Shown here one piece after another: positions 53,818 through 61,878 of a stretch of 64,000 nucleotides of DNA. The DNA comes from Paenibacillus cellulositrophicus. Lineage in GTDB: Bacteria; Bacillota; Bacilli; Paenibacillales; Paenibacillaceae. Each line of letters starts with the position of its first letter. The stretch's first letter is position 1. Location of the stretch: positions 4,415,001 to 4,479,000 of the forward strand of contig NZ_CP045295.1 in assembly GCF_009363095.1 (NCBI RefSeq), written 5' to 3'. The notes under the pieces are model-generated. The model had not been told where the DNA came from. It searched no databases and saw only the letters and a list, made by a program, of their open reading frames with translations. Position numbers and translations under genes: made by a program.

Positions 53818-54741
53818 TTACGCATTACGCCGGATTGCCTCGAAAAGTTCCTCCGCTCCTGCCTGCGGCAGCCCCCGCTGCAGAGCCTCATATAGCCTGG
53901 AGGCGGCCAGGCGCGGCGGGTATTCAGCCGACCGGCACACATAACCGCAGGTGATGTTGACGGCATTGCCTTTAAAAGGACGGATTACTGTTCCGGCAGG
54001 TGCAGGCTGCAGGACGGTCAGCGGCACGAGGGCAGCGCCCAATCCGCTCTGCACGTAAAATTTCAGCGCAGCCATGCTGCTGATTTCCATCGCATCCATA
54101 GGCGGGCCTCCGGGCTCCTGCATGATCATTTCAAGCTTCCGGCGGTAAGGGCAGTCGGCTTGCGTAATCAGCAGGCGATGCCCTCTAAAATCGGCGGGCG
54201 TGACGAGCTCCTTGGAAGCCAGCGGATGATCCTCCGGCATGAGGACGACAAAATGTTCGGTCAGCAGCGGTTCATAATAAAGCCCGGCACCAAGCTGGGG
54301 AGGAGAGCAAATCGCCATGTCCAGATCTCCCCGCAGCACCTGTTCGTTCAGCTGGGGCGAGCTGGCAATCGTCACGGATACCCGTATATTCGGGTAATCG
54401 CGCAGAAAAGAAGCGAGGATCTCCGGCAGCCGGTAGCTGGCAATGGGCTCTACGACGCCAAGACGGAGATGGCCAGCTTCCCCCGACAGCAGCTCCTTCA
54501 TGGTGCCTTGAAGCTGCTCCACATCCTTGACGATATGTGCGCTCTGCTCGTGAAAAAGGCGGCCTGCTTCGGTGAGCTGAAAGGTTTTGCCCCGTTCGAT
54601 CAACCGGACGCCGAGCTCCGACTCGAGCTTCTGGATTTGCATCGTGACGGTGGACTGGGCGTAATTCAGTTCTTCGGCCGCCCGGTTAAAGCCGCCAAGG
54701 GCGACGATCCGGTGAAAGGTTTTGACAGCTTTCAGGTCCAT
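53818..54741 (-). CDS. LysR-family regulator
   Basis: This 307-residue protein has a helix-turn-helix (GGFNRAAEELNYAQSTVTMQI, read in parts) and an effector-binding domain from about 90. I place the start at 54741 (MDLKAVKTFHRI), with GGAGG about 10 nt upstream, instead of an in-frame ATG 30 nt earlier. It is divergent from the tautomerase-SDR pair, which it probably controls, as is normal for this family. Confidence 0.92.
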   Translation of the reverse strand: MDLKAVKTFHRIVALGGFNRAAEELNYAQSTVTMQIQKLESELGVRLIERGKTFQLTEAGRLFHEQSAHIVKDVEQLQGTMKELLSGEAGHLRLGVVEPIASYRLPEILASFLRDYPNIRVSVTIASSPQLNEQVLRGDLDMAICSPPQLGAGLYYEPLLTEHFVVLMPEDHPLASKELVTPADFRGHRLLITQADCPYRRKLEMIMQEPGGPPMDAMEISSMAALKFYVQSGLGAALVPLTVLQPAPAGTVIRPFKGNAVNITCGYVCRSAEYPPRLAASRLYEALQRGLPQAGAEELFEAIRRNA

Positions 54742-54776
54742 GATATGTTTGCCTCCTGCTGTATGGTTCAATATTT

Positions 54777-54802
54777 TTGAATTCGTCGTTTATTTAATTC
54801 AA
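54777..54802. promoter_or_regulatory. Inverted repeat between LysR and tautomerase genes
   Basis: TTGAATT (54777-54783) and AATTCAA (54796-54802) form a 7-bp inverted repeat with a 12-nt centre in the divergent region, a plausible LysR binding site. A nearby short direct repeat (AATATGAT then CCGG with small changes, about 54808-54845) may also matter. Confidence 0.42.
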
Positions 54803-54880
54803 TTATACAAATATGATCCCCGGAATTACAATATGATTGCCGGCAGAAAGAAAACGGAAGCTACAGGAGGTTATAAGAAC

Positions 54881-55264
54881 ATGCCATTTGTACGGATTGA
54901 CATAGGGCAGGGTCCCTCAGAGGAGGAACTGGCTGTTATCAGCCGCTCCATTCATCAGGCGATGGTGGATACGATCGACGTCCCGGAAGACGACTATTTT
55001 CAGGTGATTACCCGGCATGGGGCAGGGGAGCTGCTGTACGACCGAAGTTACTTAAACGTAGAACGGTCCGACGGACAGATATTTATACAGATTACGCTGA
55101 AGCAGGGGCGGACGCTTGCGAAGAAAAAGGCGCTGTATGCCGCCATCGCAGAAAGGCTGCAGCAATCGGCGGGCATCCGGCCGCAGGACGTTATGATCAT
55201 TTTAACGGAAAATACGGCGGAAAACTGGTCGTTCGGCAACGGCATTGCGCAGATGGTCCCGTGA
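54881..55264 (+). CDS. Tautomerase-family protein (Tautomerase_2 type)
   Basis: This 127-residue protein starts MPFVRIDIGQG, so the catalytic Pro2 is in place after removal of Met. The length is about twice that of 4-oxalocrotonate tautomerase and fits the longer Tautomerase_2 group (such as YrdN). CAGGAGG precedes the ATG at 54881 by about 9 nt. It is followed by a short-chain dehydrogenase gene. The substrate is unknown. Confidence 0.88.
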   Translation: MPFVRIDIGQGPSEEELAVISRSIHQAMVDTIDVPEDDYFQVITRHGAGELLYDRSYLNVERSDGQIFIQITLKQGRTLAKKKALYAAIAERLQQSAGIRPQDVMIILTENTAENWSFGNGIAQMVP

Positions 55265-55331
55265 TTGGATTTCGGAAAGACATCAATGAATTTCTGACCC
55301 AATTTAGGATTTTGAAAGGAGAGCTGATCAC

Positions 55332-56072
55332 ATGAACATTCAGCATAAAACAGCGATCGTCACAGGCGGAGGAACAGGGATTGGAAAAGCGGTGTCAATC
55401 GAGCTGGCGAAGCGGGGAGCCCGCGTCGTCGTCAATTACTCCCGGTCTCGAGAAGACGCGGAGGAAACGGTGCGGACCATTCAAGAGGGCGGCGGCACAG
55501 CCGTTGCGGTCCAAGCCAATGTAGCTAAAGAGGCAGAGGTTCAGGCGATGGTAGGCAGAGCCGCCAGGGAGTTCGGTTCGGTCGATATTTTGATTAATAA
55601 CGCCAGCATTACCCGGTATATTGCCATGAATGACCTGGAATCCGTGAACGACGAGGCGTGGGATGAGCTCTACCAGGTCAACGTGAAAGGGATGTTCTAC
55701 TGCGCCAGGGCGGCAGCTGCCGAGATGAAAAAGCAAAAACAAGGCGTTATCGTCAACCTGGGGAGCATCGCCGGCATTACGGGCAGCGGCTCTTCGCTGC
55801 CGTATGCCGTGTCCAAGGCCGCGGTGCATGGACTGACCCGCTCGCTCGCCCGGGCGCTTGCCCCGGAGATTCGCGTGAGCAGTGTCGCGCCGGGGGCGGT
55901 GGCGACCCGATGGTGGGCCGGGCGCGAGCAGCAGATGGAGCAGCTGGCAGGCTCCTTGCTGCTGAACCGGATTTCTTCGCCCGAAGATATCGCCCATATG
56001 ATCTGTGCCGTGGTCGAACAGGATTCGCTGACCGGGCAGGTCATTACGGTGGATGCAGGGCAGACGATGTAA
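55332..56072 (+). CDS. Short-chain dehydrogenase/reductase (SDR)
   Basis: This 246-residue enzyme has the NAD(P)-binding motif TGGGTGIG near 11-18, NNAS in the middle, and the catalytic set Ser145, Tyr158, Lys162 in the usual SDR spacing (YAVSK). Relatives include FabG and many secondary oxidoreductases. AAAGGAGAG precedes the ATG. It follows the tautomerase by 67 nt, and the pair faces a LysR regulator, suggesting an inducible degradation step. Confidence 0.92.
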   Translation: MNIQHKTAIVTGGGTGIGKAVSIELAKRGARVVVNYSRSREDAEETVRTIQEGGGTAVAVQANVAKEAEVQAMVGRAAREFGSVDILINNASITRYIAMNDLESVNDEAWDELYQVNVKGMFYCARAAAAEMKKQKQGVIVNLGSIAGITGSGSSLPYAVSKAAVHGLTRSLARALAPEIRVSSVAPGAVATRWWAGREQQMEQLAGSLLLNRISSPEDIAHMICAVVEQDSLTGQVITVDAGQTM

Positions 56073-56199
56073 TTAGGACATCGGGCAGAAGGGGCGGCAG
56101 AATTGTAAAAGAGGCGAGCGGCCGGCCGTACGTCGCGAAAACAAGGGAATTTGTGATCATAGATCCCAAATCTTCCGCACGTCCGAGGCGTTTCACAAC

Positions 56200-56263
56200 A
56201 TATCCACAGCTTATCCACAGAAAATCAACAGTATATCCACAGCAAACAACAATATATCCACAG
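56200..56263. promoter_or_regulatory. Cluster of four helically phased DnaA-box-like sequences
   Basis: A perfect DnaA box TTATCCACA lies at 56211-56219, with three ATATCCACA near-boxes at 56200-56208, 56233-56241 and 56254-56262, all in the same orientation. Start-to-start spacings are 11, 22 and 21 bp, close to whole DNA turns. No replication gene is adjacent. This could be a DnaA-binding (titration or control) site. Binding is inferred from the motif only. Confidence 0.6.
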
Positions 56264-56376
56264 CATATCCGTTGCGTGAAGGACTCCAAACGAGGTAACC
56301 TGATTTTAGCTCCACTTGGAAAAGACGGATTACACCAGCCGCGGTTAGAATCCGCGGGGTCAGGAGGGATTGCCCT

Positions 56377-56580
56377 ATGCGCGAATGGATCGGCAAATGC
56401 CGCGATTGCGGCAGGGACATTTATTGCGAGAACGGTTTTTTGAATGGCGTGGTGCTGGGGGACCAGTCGTTGAAATGCTTCCCGTGTGCGGAGCAGGAGG
56501 ATGCGGGAACCGGTGACTCGGAGCGGCAAAGTGCAGAAACCGATGATTCGGTACAGTATTCGGAGAGAGAACCGAATTAG
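56377..56580 (+). CDS. Small zinc-ribbon-like protein of unknown function
   Basis: This 67-residue protein has two CxxC pairs (Cys8/Cys11 in CRDCG and Cys34/Cys37 in CFPC), enough for one zinc site, followed by an acidic, polar tail (about 40-67). TCAGGAGGGA lies about 9 nt before the ATG, so it is likely translated. It follows the DnaA-box cluster by about 110 nt and is followed by a hairpin terminator. I do not recognise a family. Confidence 0.65.
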   Translation: MREWIGKCRDCGRDIYCENGFLNGVVLGDQSLKCFPCAEQEDAGTGDSERQSAETDDSVQYSEREPN

Positions 56581-56617
56581 CACAGGATATACTTGCAGAC
56601 CTGGAGTAACTTCCAAG

Positions 56618-56646
56618 TGGCAGCCTGAACAAGCTGCCTTTTTGCT
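56618..56646 (+). terminator. Terminator after the small zinc-ribbon gene
   Basis: GGCAGC (56619-56624) and GCTGCC (56633-56638) pair around a short loop, followed by TTTTTGCTTT. Confidence 0.7.
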
Positions 56647-56958
56647 TTGTATCCTCTGTATCCTCTGCATCCTCTGCATCGTCAAAAATTCTGCATCGTT
56701 AGAAATCCCCACCCGATCCGAAGTTTTTTAGCCGATCTTAATCGATCTCATTTCCCCGGCCTGAGCATCCATACCTGGGTCGGTACCTATCCCCTTGGAC
56801 GCCTTGCTTGAGTCCCGCGCAAGAGGAAGGCTGGGGATCCGGATTTTTCTCCGGGGCATGCATCGTTAGGCGATTGTGTCTCTATGGCTGATAATGGTAG
56901 GATGAAGAAAATAAGGGTGATACCTCATATGGGGATATCCGACAAGGAGGATGAGCAA
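56647..56958. repeat. Intergenic stretch with three tandem 9-bp repeats
   Basis: ATCCTCTGY is repeated at 56651-56659, 56660-56668 and 56669-56677, with a decayed fourth copy. The remainder up to the next gene holds nothing I recognise. Confidence 0.6.
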
Positions 56959-57522
56959 GTGGCTGCAGAAGAGTACGACCCGACGCTGATCGCGCGGCTG
57001 GAGAGCCCGGAACGCCTGGAGAAGCTTCCCCCGGAGAAGCTGCTGGACCTGCTGGAGTTGTCCGGGCACGAAGACCTGCTGGATGTGGGGGCAGGCAGCG
57101 GGTACTTCACGTTTCCAGCGGCGGCACGAACTTCCGGAACGGTCTATGCGCTGGATACCCATCCGCAGATGCTGGACATGCTGAAGACCCGTTCGGAAGA
57201 GCGGGGCGTTTCGAATATTCGGCTGATTCAGGGAACGGCAGAACAGATTCCGCTAGAGGAAGAAAGCGTGGACGTGATGATCCTGTCCCTCGTCCTGCAT
57301 ATTGCCGAGCCGCATGAGCAGGGATTGAAGGAAGTGCAGCGCGTTCTTAAAAAAGGAGGCAAGGCGCTCTGCGTGGAATGGGCTTATCCGGACAGCGAAC
57401 CGCCGTCGGATCATCGCATCTCCTCATCGGACATGGCCCGCATGGGAGAGGAGCTTGGCCTCAAGGTGCTCAGCAGGCAGCCGTGGTCGGACAAGTATTA
57501 CAGCATCGTTTTTCAAAAATAA
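56959..57522 (+). CDS. SAM-dependent methyltransferase, class I
   Basis: This 187-residue protein has the SAM-binding motif LLDVGAGSGYF near 40-50, an acidic residue after the second strand (ALDTHPQ), and a Rossmann methyltransferase pattern through VLKKGGKALCVEW. I choose the GTG at 56959, which has AAGGAGG 8 nt upstream; in-frame ATGs at 56884, 56902 and 56929 have weaker sites. The methyl acceptor is unknown. Confidence 0.87.
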   Translation: MAAEEYDPTLIARLESPERLEKLPPEKLLDLLELSGHEDLLDVGAGSGYFTFPAAARTSGTVYALDTHPQMLDMLKTRSEERGVSNIRLIQGTAEQIPLEEESVDVMILSLVLHIAEPHEQGLKEVQRVLKKGGKALCVEWAYPDSEPPSDHRISSSDMARMGEELGLKVLSRQPWSDKYYSIVFQK

Positions 57523-57604
57523 CATTTGTATCGCCCGGTGGAAGCTGTGCACCGCTGTGCAGCGCCAAAAATGCAAACCCATTCACAGGAGAGGTGGCTT
57601 GAGA

Positions 57605-58522
57605 ATGAAATACAGACGGCTTGGAAAAACGGAATTGAAGGTATCGGTGGTCGGTGTAGGAACATGGCAGTTCGGGGGAGACTGGGGGAAGGACTTTAAC
57701 CAGCAGGAGGCGGACGCCATTTTGCATAAGGCGAAGGATCTCGGCATCAACCTGATCGACACGGCGGAATGCTATGGTCCGCATCACCTTTCCGAGAGCC
57801 TCATCGGAAACTTTCTGAAGCGGGACCGCCGCGAGGACTGGGTCGTGGCTTCGAAATTCGGCCACCGCTGGCATGATCATTGGGAAAACGCCTGGTCTGC
57901 AGATGAGGTTCTCGTCCAGTTGGATGAATCCTTGAAAGCGCTGCAAACGGACTATATCGACCTGTACCAGTTCCACTCGGGCTCGGATGAAGTATTTAAC
58001 AACGACGATCTGTGGACACTGCTGGACAAGCAGGTGCAGGCCGGGAAAATCCGCAACCTCGGCATTTCCATCGGCAGCAACGATAACCTGGAGCAGACTT
58101 CCCGGGCGACTGAACTCAACGCCAAAGCGATTCAGGTCGTGTACAACCGGCTCGACCGGAAACCGGAAGAGCGCGTCTTTCCGTCCTGCACCGAGCAGGA
58201 TCTGGGCGTGCTTGCGAGAGTGCCGCTTGCCAGCGGTTATCTAAGCGGCAAGTACAAGCCCGGCGCCGTGTTCCAGGATAACGTGCGCAAACGGCATGAA
58301 CGCGACAACATCGATGCCCGCCTCCGCGAGGTAGAGGAAATCCAGCGGACTGAGGTGCCCGAAGGCGTGGGCATGGCCCAGTGGGCCTTGGCCTGGTGCC
58401 TGCAGAACCCCGCCGTGGACTGCGTGATCCCGGGCTGCAAGAGCCCGGAGCAGGTCGAAGCCAATGCGGCCGCTGCGGACCTCGATATGGTTCAGGATAC
58501 GCATCCGCGGGCGTGGAAATAA
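57605..58522 (+). CDS. Aldo/keto reductase
   Basis: This 305-residue TIM-barrel oxidoreductase begins MKYRRLGKTELKVSVVGVG, the usual family start. It has Asp and Tyr of the catalytic set in DTAECYG, Lys in VVASKFG, and a late NADPH-binding region (VIPGCKSPEQVEAN). AGGAGAGG lies 10 nt upstream of the ATG. An in-frame TTG six bases earlier is possible but less likely. The natural substrate is unknown. Confidence 0.92.
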   Translation: MKYRRLGKTELKVSVVGVGTWQFGGDWGKDFNQQEADAILHKAKDLGINLIDTAECYGPHHLSESLIGNFLKRDRREDWVVASKFGHRWHDHWENAWSADEVLVQLDESLKALQTDYIDLYQFHSGSDEVFNNDDLWTLLDKQVQAGKIRNLGISIGSNDNLEQTSRATELNAKAIQVVYNRLDRKPEERVFPSCTEQDLGVLARVPLASGYLSGKYKPGAVFQDNVRKRHERDNIDARLREVEEIQRTEVPEGVGMAQWALAWCLQNPAVDCVIPGCKSPEQVEANAAAADLDMVQDTHPRAWK

Positions 58523-58576
58523 GCAGGGAAGCAGGCGTTCGGCACATTCCTGATTAAAGGAGGAGCAGACCGAGTT

Positions 58577-59173
58577 ATGTCCAGTAAAACAGGAGAAGGG
58601 CGGGAAGAACTGCCCGTGATCTTTTTTGAGAGTCAGCAGGCATGGGAGGAGTGGCTCGAAGCGCATCATGCCGAGTCACGCGGCATTCGGCTGCAGATGG
58701 CCAAGAAGGGATCCGGCATCCCATCCATCACGTATGACGAAGCATTAGAGATCGCACTCTGCTACGGCTGGATCGACAGCCGCAAGGAGGCCTGGGACGA
58801 GACGTATTGGATTCAGCGGTTCGGCCCGCGCGGGCCGAGAAGCATCTGGTCCAAGATCAACAAGGAGAAGGCTGAGCGCCTTGTCACAGAAGGCCGAATG
58901 AAGCCGGCCGGTCTTGCGGCGATCGAGGAAGCCAAACAAAAGGGCCAGTGGGAGCAGGCCTATGCATCCCAGAGCCGGTCGCAAATTCCCGAGGATCTGG
59001 AGCGGAAGTTCGAGGAGCATCCGGATGCGGCAGCCTTTTTTGCGACGCTGGACAGCCGCAACAAATACGCCGTCATATTCCGGGTCCAAAGCGCCAAGAA
59101 GCCCGAAACGAGGGCTAAACGAATCGACCAGTTTATCGACATGTTGGAAAAAGGCGAAAAAATATATCCTTAG
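58577..59173 (+). CDS. YdeI/OmpD-associated family protein
   Basis: This 198-residue protein has the family pattern ESRGIRLQMAKKGSG, then YDEALEIALCYGWIDS and RFGPRGPRSIWSKINKEKAERL (read in parts), with a C-terminal helical domain. YdeI relatives are linked to antimicrobial-peptide or bacteriocin protection, but no mechanism is known. AAAGGAGGAGC precedes the ATG by about 12 nt. It is possibly cotranscribed with the aldo/keto reductase 54 nt upstream. Confidence 0.88.
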   Translation: MSSKTGEGREELPVIFFESQQAWEEWLEAHHAESRGIRLQMAKKGSGIPSITYDEALEIALCYGWIDSRKEAWDETYWIQRFGPRGPRSIWSKINKEKAERLVTEGRMKPAGLAAIEEAKQKGQWEQAYASQSRSQIPEDLERKFEEHPDAAAFFATLDSRNKYAVIFRVQSAKKPETRAKRIDQFIDMLEKGEKIYP

Positions 59174-59207
59174 ATTGTGCATCAGTCCTCAGTCACCATG
59201 ATCAGCC

Positions 59208-59240
59208 GAAGCCTCCGTCAACGACGGGGGCTTCGCCCTT
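59208..59240 (+). terminator. Terminator after the YdeI-family gene
   Basis: CGAAGCCTCCGTC (59208-59220) and GACGGGGGCTTCG (59223-59235) form a strong stem with a weak T tail. Confidence 0.65.
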
Positions 59241-59384
59241 TCTTGACCTGCTGCAGCACTTTCCTTCCTGAATATTACGGTGCTCTTCCGAATAGGCTGT
59301 TTATAGCTGAATCATCGGAAAAAGGCGGAAGGGGCGGGGCGGCCAAACCTGAAAAGCCGCATCCAGAAAGGCGGGTTTTGCTTC

Positions 59385-59999
59385 ATGCTGTTAAATATTA
59401 GCGTGGTGATGGTCTTGGTGTATACGGCGGTATGTATCGGGTATGTCCAAATTCACCGGAAGCATCTTTTAAACATGACCGGCAACATGGTGGCGATGAC
59501 GACAGGGCTGATCTCCAATTTGACGATCGGGGTCATCCTGGGCATGATGTTTGCCGGCGACCTCGTGCTGTCCACCGGTCTGTCTGTGCTGTTTTGCTTT
59601 GCGATCGGCTACTTGGTCGGCAAGCCGCTCCATCTCCTGGCGGTCATAGAGGGCATCGGCGGGGGGATCATGGGCGGACTGCACGGCGCTATGCTCGGCG
59701 AGATGATTCCCCGGGCAAGGTGGGACGTCATGCTGTTTATTATGGATGCGCTGTTTATTGCGATGACCGCCATGGTCATGTATTTGATTCATAACCAGAA
59801 ATACAAGGCCCGGGAGGCTGCGGACGAAGAAGAGCGGACGGAAGGAGCGCAGGTGCCCGGGCTGATGCCGATCCGGCTGTCCTTTTGGATGCTGTATATT
59901 ATCTTGCCGGTCGTGACCCTCTGCGCTGCAGCTATATTCAGCCATTCGGTCCCTGCCGGAGAAGTTCCGGTAACGGGACATGAGATGCATTCCATGTAA
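59385..59999 (+). CDS. Polytopic membrane protein of unknown function
   Basis: This 204-residue protein has five to six membrane segments in its first 140 residues and one near 170-190. Between them lies a charged loop (about 143-162), and a Gly-rich stretch (IEGIGGGIMGGLHGAMLGEM) occupies the middle. The C-terminus HSVPAGEVPVTGHEMHSM contains several His and Met residues, as in metal-handling proteins. I do not recognise a named family. AGAAAGGCGG lies about 10 nt before the ATG. Confidence 0.72.
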   Translation: MLLNISVVMVLVYTAVCIGYVQIHRKHLLNMTGNMVAMTTGLISNLTIGVILGMMFAGDLVLSTGLSVLFCFAIGYLVGKPLHLLAVIEGIGGGIMGGLHGAMLGEMIPRARWDVMLFIMDALFIAMTAMVMYLIHNQKYKAREAADEEERTEGAQVPGLMPIRLSFWMLYIILPVVTLCAAAIFSHSVPAGEVPVTGHEMHSM

Positions 60000-60136
60000 G
60001 TCCTTTGCAAAATCGTTCATAAACGGATACAATACAGGTAACGGCTGAATTGTAATGATTTTGGTTACACTTACACGCCGGGTGTCCGGCAGCCTGCCGG
60101 ACCGCTGTATACCGACTAATGGACAAAGGGGATAGG

Positions 60137-60466
60137 ATGATGGAACGCATTCAAACGGAAGCCCAATATAACGAACTGATTCAAGGGGACGGCATCACGG
60201 TCATCAAATACGATGCAACTTGGTGCCCGGACTGCAAAACGCTCGATAAATTTATGCCGGACATTATGGCCAAACATCCGGATAAGAAATTTTATGCACT
60301 GGATGTAGAGCAGTTGGAGGACGTATCTTCCCAGAACGACGTGCGCGGCATCCCAAGTTTGCTCGTGTACAAGGACGGGAAGAAAATCGCCCATCTGCAC
60401 AGCAAATTCGCCAAAACGCCTGGTGAAGTATCGGAATACCTTCAAACGCTGGAGTCCAAGCAATAA
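60137..60466 (+). CDS. Thioredoxin-family protein
   Basis: This 109-residue thioredoxin fold has active site WCPDC (near residue 31) and a cis-Pro region RGIPSLLVYKDGK. The WCPDC motif, instead of WCGPC, is typical of Bacillales YtpP-like proteins, so the redox partner may differ from that of classical thioredoxin. AAAGGGGA lies 5-8 nt before tandem ATGs at 60137 and 60140; either may be used. It ends at its own terminator. Confidence 0.9.
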   Translation: MMERIQTEAQYNELIQGDGITVIKYDATWCPDCKTLDKFMPDIMAKHPDKKFYALDVEQLEDVSSQNDVRGIPSLLVYKDGKKIAHLHSKFAKTPGEVSEYLQTLESKQ

Positions 60467-60491
60467 TTTAATGGAACGGAAGCCATCGGCC

Positions 60492-60541
60492 AAGCACCCC
60501 CGATTCACGGTAGATCGTGAAGAGGAGGGTGCTTTTTCTTT
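60492..60541 (+). terminator. Terminator after the thioredoxin-like gene
   Basis: AAGCACCC and GGGTGCTT flank a second nested stem (ATTCACG with CGTGAAG and a mismatch), followed by TTTCTTTT. Confidence 0.78.
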
Positions 60542-60666
60542 TGGAAAAGCCCGCCCGGCGGGTTATTTGTCATGCACCCGTTACGGGATTTTTTACAAAC
60601 ATGAAATGAAATGGAAAGCAATACACATAGGGTGAGAACATGATGCCAAGAGAAGGATGTGCAGCC

Positions 60667-61872
60667 ATGGCAACGACAGACGAGATTCTGCAAATGATGG
60701 ATGAGCACAGCGCCAACAATTACTATCCGCTGCCGATCGTCATTCATAAGGCAGAGGGCGTATGGGTTGAAGATTTGAACGGACATCGATACATGGATAT
60801 GCTCAGCGCATATTCCGCCCTCAATCACGGTCACAGGCACCCCAAAATCATGCAGGCGCTGCAGGAACAGGCCGGCAAGGTAACCCTTACATCGCGGGCG
60901 TTTCAGAGTGAGGCGTTCGGCATCTTTGTGAGCAAGCTGGCGGCATATACCGGTAAGGACAAGATTCTGGCGATGAATACGGGCGCCGAAGCGGTGGAAA
61001 CCGCGCTGAAAATGGCAAGGCGGTGGGGCTATCGGAGCAAGGGCATTCCGGAGAATCAAGCCGAGATCATTGTCTGTACCGGAAATTTTCACGGCCGTAC
61101 GCTGAGCGTCACCTCGTTCTCCTCCGAAGAGGCGTATAAACGGGATTTCGGGCCGTTTACGCCCGGCTTCCGGATCATCCCTTACGGCGATGCTTCCGCG
61201 CTGGAGCAGGCCATTACGCCGAACACGGCGGCTTTTCTCGTGGAGCCGATTCAGGGTGAAGCGGGGATCGTGATGCCGCCTGAAGGCTATTTAACCCAGG
61301 TGCGGGAGCTGTGCCGCCGTCATCAGGTGCTGTTGATGGCCGACGAAATTCAGACGGGGCTCGGCAGGACGGGGCGCCGCTTTGCCTGCGATTGGGAGGG
61401 CGTCGTTCCGGACGTGTACATTCTGGGCAAAGCCCTCGGCGGGGGCGTGCTGCCCGTTTCGGCCGTCGCGGCAGACCGGGAGATCATGGACGTGTTTGAA
61501 CCGGGTTCGCACGGCTCGACCTTTGGCGGCAATCCGCTGGCTTCCACGGTGGCGGCCGCTGCGCTGGATGTGCTGGAGGAGGAGAAGCTGGCGGAGCGTG
61601 CCGAAACGCTTGGGCGCCTGTTTATGAAAAAGCTTACATCGATCTCCCATCCCGATATCGTCTCGGTCCGCGGGCGCGGCCTGCTGATCGGGCTGCAGCT
61701 GTCTGTGCCGGCCCGACCTTACTGCGAGGCGCTGGCCCGCATCGGCCTGTTATGCAAGGAAACCCATGATACCACGATCCGGTTTGCGCCGCCGCTCATC
61801 CTGTCCGAAGAAGAACTAGAATTTGCGCTCAGCCGAATTGGGGAGGTATTCACCGGCCAAGGGAGGGCGTAA
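60667..61872 (+). CDS. rocD: Ornithine aminotransferase
   Basis: This 401-residue PLP enzyme converts ornithine and 2-oxoglutarate to glutamate semialdehyde (P5C) and glutamate. It has NTGAEAVETALKMARRWGY, GNFHGRT, MADEIQTGLGRTG and the PLP lysine Lys255 in LGKALGGG. I choose the ATG at 60667 (MATTDEIL) with GAAGGA about 9 nt upstream; an in-frame ATG lies 27 nt earlier. It begins an operon continuing into arginase, proline dehydrogenase and P5C dehydrogenase. Confidence 0.95.
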   Translation: MATTDEILQMMDEHSANNYYPLPIVIHKAEGVWVEDLNGHRYMDMLSAYSALNHGHRHPKIMQALQEQAGKVTLTSRAFQSEAFGIFVSKLAAYTGKDKILAMNTGAEAVETALKMARRWGYRSKGIPENQAEIIVCTGNFHGRTLSVTSFSSEEAYKRDFGPFTPGFRIIPYGDASALEQAITPNTAAFLVEPIQGEAGIVMPPEGYLTQVRELCRRHQVLLMADEIQTGLGRTGRRFACDWEGVVPDVYILGKALGGGVLPVSAVAADREIMDVFEPGSHGSTFGGNPLASTVAAAALDVLEEEKLAERAETLGRLFMKKLTSISHPDIVSVRGRGLLIGLQLSVPARPYCEALARIGLLCKETHDTTIRFAPPLILSEEELEFALSRIGEVFTGQGRA

Positions 61873-61878
61873 AAACGT

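Noticed and set aside
56200..56275. Repeated TATCCACAG considered as a CRISPR-like or satellite array
   Set aside because: Units are only 9-10 bp, spacing is 11-22 bp and there are no cas genes. The DnaA-box reading explains the motif better.
56044..56712. 222-codon minus-strand frame with repeated CCGY residues
   Set aside because: The repeat is only the translation of the DnaA-box repeats. There is no ribosome site and it spans a terminator.
60084..60102. Perfect hairpin GTCCGGCA/TGCCGGAC before the thioredoxin-like gene
   Set aside because: It has no T tract and only a two- to three-nt loop. It may be a chance palindrome and was not called a terminator.
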